DNA of 11,316 bases, from positions 1 to 11,316 of the forward strand of contig JAEWLQ010000040.1 in NCBI GenBank assembly GCA_023457495.1. Direction: 5' to 3'. Positions 1-5,447 of the stretch are shown piece after piece. This stretch comes from Pseudomonadota bacterium. Its GTDB lineage: Bacteria > Pseudomonadota > Gammaproteobacteria > Steroidobacterales > Steroidobacteraceae. Position numbers and translations under genes: made by a program. Position 1 is the first letter of the stretch; each line of letters opens with the position of its first letter. The notes below the pieces were generated by a model. That model searched no databases and had not been told where the DNA came from. It saw nothing but the letters and a program-made list of their open reading frames with translations.

Positions 1-20
1 GAGTTAGGTCGAGCTAACTC
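1..20. terminator. Inverted repeat at window edge, possible terminator
   Basis: GAGTTAG (1-7) and CTAACTC (14-20) are perfect reverse complements around a 6-nt loop, giving a 7-bp stem. It lies 30 nt beyond the stop codon of the minus-strand FHA gene. In plus-strand sense the stem is followed by AGCGTTTTCT, a short T-rich run; in minus-strand sense the would-be U-tract lies outside the window. It may end the PP2C-FHA transcript, a gene converging from the left, or both. The stem touches the window edge, so its true length is unknown. Confidence 0.4.
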
Positions 21-49
21 AGCGTTTTCTCACCCGGCACCTACCACCC

Positions 50-763
50 TCAAGCTTCGAAGAACCCCATCTTCACGCCCGCAAGCTGGATCACATCGTT
101 GTCGATGAGCTTGCGCGCCTGGCTGCCGATGGCGGTGCCGTTCACGAGCGGGGTGTTGTCGGGTTTGTCGGCGTCCACATGGACGATGAAGAAACCGTCC
201 TGGCGGCGCGTGATGGCGGCGACCTGGATGCCGGGGCGGCCCAGGGTCGTGAGCGCCTTGTTCAGTTCGAGCTCGCGGCCCGCGAAGGAGCCCGAGAGTA
301 CCTGCAGCTTGGCCTTCTTGACCGGCGTCTTGCCGTCGAGGCCCTTGCGGGCGCCGCTGGCGGAAAGATCGGCGGACTTCTTTTCAGCCTCGCCAGCCGC
401 GGCGCGCATCTTTTCGGCGGCGGGGCGCGACGACGGCTGGATGACCATCGTCTTTTCGAATTCGTCCTGGGCCTCGTCGTCCTCGACGAAGCGCAGCTGG
501 TGATGTCCGACGGTCACGACGTCGCCGTGTTGCAGCGCATGCTTCTTGATGAGCTTGCCGTTCACGTACGTGCCGTTGGTGCTGTTCAGATCCTCGAGGA
601 ACGAGTCGTTGAGGATGTTGATGATCAGCGAGTGATGGCCCGACACCGCGGAGTTGTCGATGCGGATGTCGTTGTCGGGGAGGCGGCCAATCGTGTACCG
701 CTCCTTGTTCATGTTGTATTCGGCGAGCACCTGGTTATCCAGGCTCAATACGAGACGTGCCAT
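50..763 (-). CDS. Tandem FHA-domain protein (phosphothreonine reader)
   Basis: This 237-residue cytoplasmic protein is predicted to bind phosphothreonine peptides. The first FHA domain (about residues 20-92) has the full signature: G26-R27, S41-G-H-H and the loop STNGTYVNG at 61-69. A charged, Ala/Lys-rich linker (about 95-150) contains EKTMVI (T105), which resembles the short Thr motifs that kinases phosphorylate in some FHA adaptors. A second FHA-like fold (about 152-235) keeps G175-R176 and N208-G209, but the S-x-x-H stretch is replaced by ITRR, so phosphopeptide binding there is doubtful. There is no signal peptide or membrane segment. The start is supported by AAGGGAAGG 8 nt upstream. 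The gene follows the PP2C phosphatase gene by 15 nt and is surely cotranscribed, which suggests a kinase/phosphatase/FHA switch; no kinase is in the window. The FHA identity is firm, the partners are inferred. Confidence 0.9.
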   Translation of the reverse strand: MARLVLSLDNQVLAEYNMNKERYTIGRLPDNDIRIDNSAVSGHHSLIINILNDSFLEDLNSTNGTYVNGKLIKKHALQHGDVVTVGHHQLRFVEDDEAQDEFEKTMVIQPSSRPAAEKMRAAAGEAEKKSADLSASGARKGLDGKTPVKKAKLQVLSGSFAGRELELNKALTTLGRPGIQVAAITRRQDGFFIVHVDADKPDNTPLVNGTAIGSQARKLIDNDVIQLAGVKMGFFEA

Positions 764-778
764 TCTTTTCGCCTTCCC

Positions 779-1603
779 TTAACTGAACCAGCCAAGAAGT
801 TTGTCCATCACACCGCGACTTGCCGGGAACGCTTCATTCGCCTGCGCGAGCACCACCGAAACGTTGTCGCGACCGCCGTTCTCGTTGGCTAACTGAATCA
901 ACTGCTTAGCAACCGTATCTAGATTAGCACCAAAGGTACTTATAGTTAAACGGATGTCTTCATCTTCCACCATGTCGGAGAGACCGTCCGAACAGAGGAT
1001 GAAAATGTCGCCCTTGTCGACCGGGTGCTCCTGCACCTCGACCTCGACCTGGGGCTCGACGCCCAAAGCGCGCGTCACGTAGTTCTTGTTTGCCGCCCGC
1101 TGGGCCTCTTCGGGCGAGTAGAAGCCGCGATCGACCAGTTCCTGCAGCAGCGAATGGTCCATCGTCACCTGCGAGATCTGGCCATTGCGCTGGCGATACA
1201 ACCGCGAATCCCCGACGTGTGCGATCGAAATCCGGTTGTCGTAGAAGAGGGCCGCCACGACCGTGGTGCCCATGCCCTCGCACTCGGCCTGCGAGCGCGC
1301 GGTCTGATAAATGATCTTGTTGGCCCGGGTGATGGCGTCGCGCAACACGATGGAAGGCCGTGCCAACCCGGTTGAGCGGTCGATCGTTCCCAGGTCCTCG
1401 CGTGCGAGACCTTCGCGAACGAGGTTCGTGATGGTTTTGACGGCGATGCCGCTGGCGACTTCGCCCGCGTTGTATCCGCCCATGCCATCGGCCAGCACCA
1501 GCAGGCCGACGTCCACGTCGGAGGCAATGGTGTCTTCGTTGTGTTCGCGAACGCGACCGGTATCGGTCTGCCCGACGAACGTGAGCTTGCCCTTGAGGCT
1601 CAT
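779..1603 (-). CDS. PP2C-family serine/threonine protein phosphatase
   Basis: This 274-residue soluble, metal-dependent phosphatase (PPM/PP2C) removes phosphate from Ser/Thr of proteins. The metal-ligand aspartates are visible: D24 in HNED, D39 in ADGMGG, D206 in CSDGLSD and D246 in GGRDNVSVV. The GMGTT (110-114) and HVGDSR (129-134) motifs are also present. The length is normal for the bacterial single-domain Stp/PrpC type, with a short extra tail (MDKLLGWFS). A GTG two codons upstream (1609) is possible, but GGGGAG lies 5 nt before the ATG at 1603, so I chose the ATG. It is first in a two-gene unit with the FHA gene. Codons for residues 219-238 are oddly AT-rich (TTA, ATA, CTA, TTA) in an otherwise G/C-ending gene. 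The likely role is reversal of Hanks-type kinase signalling; the substrates are unknown. Confidence 0.93.
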   Translation of the reverse strand: MSLKGKLTFVGQTDTGRVREHNEDTIASDVDVGLLVLADGMGGYNAGEVASGIAVKTITNLVREGLAREDLGTIDRSTGLARPSIVLRDAITRANKIIYQTARSQAECEGMGTTVVAALFYDNRISIAHVGDSRLYRQRNGQISQVTMDHSLLQELVDRGFYSPEEAQRAANKNYVTRALGVEPQVEVEVQEHPVDKGDIFILCSDGLSDMVEDEDIRLTISTFGANLDTVAKQLIQLANENGGRDNVSVVLAQANEAFPASRGVMDKLLGWFS

Positions 1604-1608
1604 CGGCA

Positions 1609-1614
1609 CTCCCC
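1609..1614 (-). promoter_or_regulatory. Ribosome binding site deciding the PP2C start
   Basis: GGGGAG on the minus strand, 5 nt before ATG 1603-1601. The alternative GTG (1609-1607) starts on the last base of this element and so cannot use it. This supports the shorter protein. Confidence 0.6.
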
Positions 1615-1654
1615 GCCGAGCCAGCTTTTATCCGCGACTGCTTCGATCACACCT

Positions 1655-1668
1655 TGCTCAATGCTCAA
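1655..1668. repeat. Tandem 7-bp direct repeat
   Basis: TGCTCAA occurs twice back to back (TTGAGCA twice on the minus strand), 52-65 bp upstream of the PP2C start. TTGAGC resembles a -35 hexamer, so the repeat may be a doubled promoter element or regulator half-sites. I found no matching -10 at the right distance. Confidence 0.4.
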
Positions 1669-1900
1669 AAAGAGACCCTTACGGCCGCAATGCGCCCGCA
1701 CGCTTCCCCGCGCAATGCCATAACCTACCAGCAGTGCAAACGCGGGCCGGAGCAATAAGTCACACTTCCCCGGGCGAGCCGCCAAAACGATGACCCAGAA
1801 ACAACGACCTGGGCGGGGTAATGCTAATGGGATCGCCCGTTGGCCGCATCGCACTACAGCACACTAGGCGAACCGACGGCCGGGGAGGCCTGGGAACGAC

Positions 1901-1942
1901 ATGAACTTCGTCACGCTTTCAATACCTCTGGATGTCCACTGA
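1901..1942 (+). CDS. Possible 13-residue leader peptide upstream of radA
   Basis: ATG at 1901 opens a 13-codon frame (MNFVTLSIPLDVH) that ends in TGA at 1940-1942, sharing its A with the radA ATG (TGATG). A purine-rich GGGGAGG lies at 1882-1888, a long 12 nt upstream, with GGGAA closer at 1892-1896. The frame uses codons rare in neighbouring genes (CTT, TCA, ATA, CCT). Stop-start overlap is the usual form of translational coupling, and radA itself has only a weak ribosome site. It may be chance; no homologue is known to me. Confidence 0.3.
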   Translation: MNFVTLSIPLDVH

Positions 1943-3294
1943 TGGCCAAGCCGGCCCTGATTTTCGTGTGCGCCGACTGCGGCGCCGAAACCCTCAAATG
2001 GCAGGGGCAATGCCCCCAGTGCTCGCAGTGGAACACCCTCGAGCAGCGCTCGGTGGCCCGGCGGCCGGGCGCGGCGCCGGCGGCGGCCACGGCGGCCGCC
2101 GCATCTCCCGTTGCGGAGCTCGTGGCCGATGAGGTGGGGCGCCAGCTGACCGGCATGACCGAGCTCGATCGCGTCCTCGGCGGCGGTCTGATTCCCGGTT
2201 CGGTGACCTTGCTGGGCGGGGAGCCCGGCATCGGCAAGTCGACGCTGCTCCTGCAGGTCGCGCACGAGGTAGCTGGCCAGGTGCCGGCGCTTTATCTGTC
2301 CGCCGAAGAATCCGCGGCGCAGATCGGCGTGCGCGCCCGGCGGCTCGGCGCGCAAGGCTCGAGCTTGCGCGTGGTCGCGGACACCGACCTCGAGACGATG
2401 CTCGCGCGTGCGCGCGACGAGAATGTCCGGCTGCTGGTGGTCGATTCGATCCAGACGGTTCAGCTGACTTCGGTCGGGACACCGGCGGGCGCCGTCACGC
2501 AGTTGCGGGAGTGCACCGCGCGTCTCGTGCGGTTCGCGAAGGAGTCGGGCACGAGTGTGATCATCGTGGGCCACGTGACCAAGGATGGTGCCATCGCGGG
2601 TCCGCGCGTGCTCGAGCATCTCGTCGACACGGTGCTGTACTTCGAGAGCGACGCGTCGAGCCGCTTCCGCAACGTGCGCGCGACCAAGAATCGCTTCGGC
2701 GCCGTGGGCGAGCTCGCCTTCTTCCACATGAGCGAGCAGGGGCTGCGCGAGGTGCGCAATCCGTCCGCGATTTTCCTGGCCCGCTCGCCGGAGCCCGCGC
2801 CGGGCAGCATCGTCACCGTGACGCGCGATGGACGACGGCCGTTGCTCGTGGAGCTGCAGGCGCTGGTTGATCGCATGCGCTTCGGCGCGCCACGTCGCGT
2901 GGCGCAGGGTCTCGACTCGCAGCGCGTCGCGATGTTGTTAGCCGTCATGAACCGGCATGCGGGCGTCAACCTGCAGGAGCACGACGTGTTCGTGAATCTC
3001 GTCGGAGGTCTCGAAGTCACTGAAACGGCCTGCGATCTGCCGATCGCCCTGACGCTGGCATCGAGCCTCGCGGACAAGCCAATCGCCCAGTCCATCGTCG
3101 CGTTCGGCGAGATTGGCCTCACGGGCGAGCTGCGTCCGGTCGCCTACGGCGAAGAACGGCTGCGCGAGGCGGCGAAGCAGGGATTCACGATCGCGGTGGT
3201 TCCGAAGGACAACGCACCGCGCGCACCCATCGAGGGGCTTCGCGTACTTGCCTGCACGCGCATCGACGAGGCTCTGAAGGCCGTGCTGGCCTGA
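1942..3294 (+). CDS. radA: DNA repair protein RadA (Sms), branch-migration ATPase
   Basis: This 450-residue RecA-related, DnaB-like ATPase promotes branch migration of recombination intermediates and helps RecA-dependent repair. The domain order is complete: a zinc finger C10-x2-C13...C24-x2-C27, a Walker A GEPGIGKST (93-101), Walker B LLVVDS (164-169), the RadA signature KNRFG (249-253), and a C-terminal Lon-like domain (about 275-450) containing GGLEVTE and GEIGLTGELR. That domain is non-proteolytic in the family. The frame stays open upstream to about 1840, but homology to family N-termini (MAKPALIFVCADCG) puts the start at ATG 1942. The ribosome site there is weak (CTGGA, about 9 nt away) and may be helped by a small coupled upstream frame. 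Its stop is 1 nt from that of the convergent gene at 3296. Length is typical (E. coli 460). Confidence 0.97.
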   Translation: MAKPALIFVCADCGAETLKWQGQCPQCSQWNTLEQRSVARRPGAAPAAATAAAASPVAELVADEVGRQLTGMTELDRVLGGGLIPGSVTLLGGEPGIGKSTLLLQVAHEVAGQVPALYLSAEESAAQIGVRARRLGAQGSSLRVVADTDLETMLARARDENVRLLVVDSIQTVQLTSVGTPAGAVTQLRECTARLVRFAKESGTSVIIVGHVTKDGAIAGPRVLEHLVDTVLYFESDASSRFRNVRATKNRFGAVGELAFFHMSEQGLREVRNPSAIFLARSPEPAPGSIVTVTRDGRRPLLVELQALVDRMRFGAPRRVAQGLDSQRVAMLLAVMNRHAGVNLQEHDVFVNLVGGLEVTETACDLPIALTLASSLADKPIAQSIVAFGEIGLTGELRPVAYGEERLREAAKQGFTIAVVPKDNAPRAPIEGLRVLACTRIDEALKAVLA

Positions 3295-3295
3295 C

Positions 3296-4132
3296 TCAGC
3301 GCGGGTTGGTCGCCGCTTCCTGGCTCTGCATCATCTTGTCAGAGGACTCGCGTCGACTCGCGACCCAGGCTTCGTAGCGATCCAACTGGTTCGCGTCGAG
3401 TACTTCGCGCGCAACGCCCGCCATGCGCAGGTGGAACTGCTCGTATCGCGCCTGTTGCTCCTGCATCCGCGCGAGCTGCGATTCGGCGCCTGTGAATACC
3501 GTCGGCTCGACGGTCGCGCCTTGCTCGATGGCGCGCTGGATCAACTTCGTGCGCTGACGTTCGGTCATCGGCATCGACTCCGATCCGAGGACTCGCTGCA
3601 ACTCCTGCACCTCGACCCGCGCGTGCAGGGAGCGTTCGTAATTGGCCAATAGGTCGGCGCGCGCGACGCCTATCTGTTCCTCGATTTCCCGCCGGAATTG
3701 GGCCTGCAGCGCGCGGCGCTCCGCGGCACCCGCCACCGTGTTTTCGAACCGGGAGTCCGCCATATGCATGCGTTGATCCGTCAGCAGCGAAATCAGCGCC
3801 AGGGTTTCGGTCGCCTGGAGCCGCACGTCACGGCCGATATCCTCGTAGAGGAGGCGGATCTCGGCCTCGATTTCTTCCCGCATGCGCAGGCGGTTTCGCG
3901 TCTCATCGGCGGATGACATTAGGACTGGAGCCGGCGCTGGAGTGGTGGATGCGATCTCGGCGCGAGGTGCGCCGGCATGCGGTTGGGGAATCTCAGGCTC
4001 CGCGTCGCGACTAGCAGTGTGCGTCGACCGTTGTGGTTCAGTGTCGATCGGCGGTGCCGACCGCAGGAGGTACCAGCCCGTGGTCACGAGAAGGACCGCG
4101 CCGATGAGAGCGGCGATGCCCTTGACGCTCAC
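3296..4132 (-). CDS. Membrane-anchored helical protein of unknown function
   Basis: I do not recognise this 278-residue protein. An N-terminal hydrophobic segment (residues 5-23) without a clear signal-peptidase site looks like a single membrane anchor. A Pro/Ala/Thr-rich linker follows (about 27-72), then a long, highly charged, mostly helical region (about 76-268) rich in Glu, Arg and Gln and free of Cys. DANQLDRYEAW (247-257) recalls the LTxxQ-type motifs of Spy/CpxP-like periplasmic chaperones, and the overall plan (anchor, Pro-rich linker, helices) also recalls lipase-specific foldases; neither match is strong. The start is GTG, overlapping the stop of the upstream CNNM/CorB-like gene as GTGA, so the two are translationally coupled and probably act at the same membrane. 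Most of it is likely periplasmic. The reading frame is secure, the function is open. Confidence 0.8.
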   Translation of the reverse strand: MSVKGIAALIGAVLLVTTGWYLLRSAPPIDTEPQRSTHTASRDAEPEIPQPHAGAPRAEIASTTPAPAPVLMSSADETRNRLRMREEIEAEIRLLYEDIGRDVRLQATETLALISLLTDQRMHMADSRFENTVAGAAERRALQAQFRREIEEQIGVARADLLANYERSLHARVEVQELQRVLGSESMPMTERQRTKLIQRAIEQGATVEPTVFTGAESQLARMQEQQARYEQFHLRMAGVAREVLDANQLDRYEAWVASRRESSDKMMQSQEAATNPR

Positions 4133-5415
4133 GCAGCCTGGCCGGTCGAAGGCGTGGCGCGCCGCGCGCGCACGGTGCGGATCGTGTTCTCACCGACCTG
4201 CAGCACCTCGAATGCATATTCGCCGACGTTCACCAGCGTGCCGGCTTCCGGCAGTGTCTCCAGCTGCTCGACCAGCAGGCCATTCAGCGTCTTCGGTCCG
4301 TCGGTAGGTAGTTGCCAGCCGAGCGAGCGGTTGATCGCGCGGACGGTCGCGCTCGCGTTGACGATGAATACGCCGGCCGCCTCGCGATGCACGTGTTTGT
4401 GCGTGATGGTGGCGGGGTCGGTGGTGAATTCGCCGACGATCTCCTCGAGGATGTCCTCGAGCGTGACGAAGCCCTGGATGTCGCCGTATTCGTCCACCAC
4501 GAACGCGAGGCGTCGGCGATTGCGCTGGAACTGGTTGAGCTGCACGGTGAGCGACGTGCCTTCGGGCACGAAGTAGGGCTCGCGCGCTTTCGCCAGATCG
4601 ACGAGCCGTTCGCGGGTCAACGTGCCGCGCGCAAGTTCCTGCGCGATGCGCTTCATGTGGATGATGCCGATGAGATTGTCGAGCTCGCCCTCGTGCAGCG
4701 GCAGGCGCGTGTGCGGCGTCTGGCGCAGCAGGTCGAGGATGTCTTCCCAGCTGTCCTCGACGTTGATGGAGGAGATCTCCTGGCGCGGGATCATGATGTC
4801 GTTCACGGTGACGTGTTCGAGGTCGAGGATGGACAGCAGCATCTGTCGATGCCGCGTCGGGATCATCGGTCCCGCTTCGGCCACGACCGACCGCAACTCG
4901 TCTGGAGACATCGTCTGCCCGCTCTCGCTCACCGGCTTCACGCCGAACAGCCGCAGGAATGCGTAGGCCGCCTTGTTGGTGAACCAGGTCACCGGCGTCG
5001 CGAGGAACACCAGCACCTTGTAGATGTAGGTAGACGACAACGCGACCGGATCGGGCTTGAGCGCGGCGTAGATCTTCGGCGCGAGCTCGCAGAAGATGAT
5101 CATGAACACCGACAGCGCCGCCATCGTGATCGGGATGGCGTGTTCGTAGCCGGTGCGCTGCGCTAACAAGGTTGCGATCGAGGACGCCGCGACGCTCGCC
5201 AGCGCGAGCACGACGAGGTTCGCGCCCAGCCAGCTGTCGGGCTTGGCGAGCAGCTCATCGAGCACCTTCGCCGTGCGTTTGCCGCCCTTGGCCTGCGCGC
5301 GGATCTTGTAGCGGTTCGCCGAGAGCATGGCGACTTCGGTGCCCGAGGAAAACGCGATCAGTAGGAGGAGAACTACGAGCGCGATGCCGAGGATCAGCGA
5401 GGGTGCGTTTTGCAT
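4129..5415 (-). CDS. CNNM/CorB-family membrane protein (DUF21-CBS-CorC_HlyC)
   Basis: This 428-residue inner-membrane protein is a homologue of E. coli YfjD (CorB) and the CNNM Mg2+ transporters. A DUF21 membrane domain (about 1-165) has hydrophobic segments near 7-25, 63-86, 94-115 and 130-150, the FSSGTEVA motif (22-29) and CELAPK (109-114). A CBS pair follows (about 203-330), with IMIPRQEI (207-214) and VVDEYGDIQGFVTLEDILEEIVGE around 306-329, then a CorC_HlyC domain (about 340-418). Family members bind ATP-Mg through the CBS pair and move or sense Mg2+ or Co2+. The usual GNNLVN stretch of the second helix reads VLALAS here if aligned without gaps, so the transport role is less certain. 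The ATG start has no ribosome site and lies 32 bp from the divergent ffh start. The gene overlaps the next gene downstream by 4 nt. Confidence 0.93.
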   Translation of the reverse strand: MQNAPSLILGIALVVLLLLIAFSSGTEVAMLSANRYKIRAQAKGGKRTAKVLDELLAKPDSWLGANLVVLALASVAASSIATLLAQRTGYEHAIPITMAALSVFMIIFCELAPKIYAALKPDPVALSSTYIYKVLVFLATPVTWFTNKAAYAFLRLFGVKPVSESGQTMSPDELRSVVAEAGPMIPTRHRQMLLSILDLEHVTVNDIMIPRQEISSINVEDSWEDILDLLRQTPHTRLPLHEGELDNLIGIIHMKRIAQELARGTLTRERLVDLAKAREPYFVPEGTSLTVQLNQFQRNRRRLAFVVDEYGDIQGFVTLEDILEEIVGEFTTDPATITHKHVHREAAGVFIVNASATVRAINRSLGWQLPTDGPKTLNGLLVEQLETLPEAGTLVNVGEYAFEVLQVGENTIRTVRARRATPSTGQAA

Positions 5416-5447
5416 AGGGCCGATAGCATAGGGGCTATAATCGCGTC
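5416..5447. promoter_or_regulatory. 32-bp divergent promoter gap, TATAAT at 5436-5441
   Basis: A perfect -10 hexamer TATAAT (5436-5441, plus strand) ends 6 nt before the ffh ATG, so transcription should begin at or within a base or two of the start codon. The -35 match is poor (TTGCAT 5410-5415 at 20-nt spacing). On the minus strand TATGCT (5430-5425) sits similarly close to the CNNM/CorB-like ATG. Neither gene has a Shine-Dalgarno at normal distance. ATAGC (5423-5427) and GCTAT (5434-5438) form an inverted repeat overlapping both -10 candidates, a possible operator. The promoter call is inference from sequence alone. Confidence 0.55.

Larger units (their letters stand above)
1604..1941. promoter_or_regulatory. 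Divergent control region between PP2C and radA
   Basis: This 338-bp gap lies between two outward-reading genes, so it must carry promoters for both, although I see no convincing -35/-10 pair. It is less GC-biased than the flanking genes. It holds a tandem heptamer at 1655-1668, two CGCAATGC copies (1686-1693, 1711-1718), a 5-bp inverted repeat CCCAG/CTGGG (1794-1798/1809-1813), another GGGCG/CGCCC (1811-1815/1834-1838) and a 13-codon frame just before radA. A minus-strand open frame of 84 codons (1600-1854) crosses it, with its stop overlapping the PP2C start. That frame has no ribosome site at its ATG and mixed third-position bases, so I do not call it a gene. Confidence 0.5.

Noticed and set aside
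179..892. 237-codon plus-strand open frame opposite FHA/PP2C
   Set aside because: Crosses the junction of two well-supported minus-strand genes and has no features of its own.
1840..1941. N-terminal extension of radA to an upstream TTG
   Set aside because: The extra 34 residues have no counterpart in RadA; the zinc-finger N-terminus begins at ATG 1942.
1864..2727. 287-codon minus-strand open frame opposite radA
   Set aside because: Antisense of radA; low-complexity Arg-rich stretches and no motif.
4312..5166. 284-codon plus-strand open frame opposite the CNNM/CorB-like gene
   Set aside because: Antisense of a gene with clear domains; composition typical of shadow frames.
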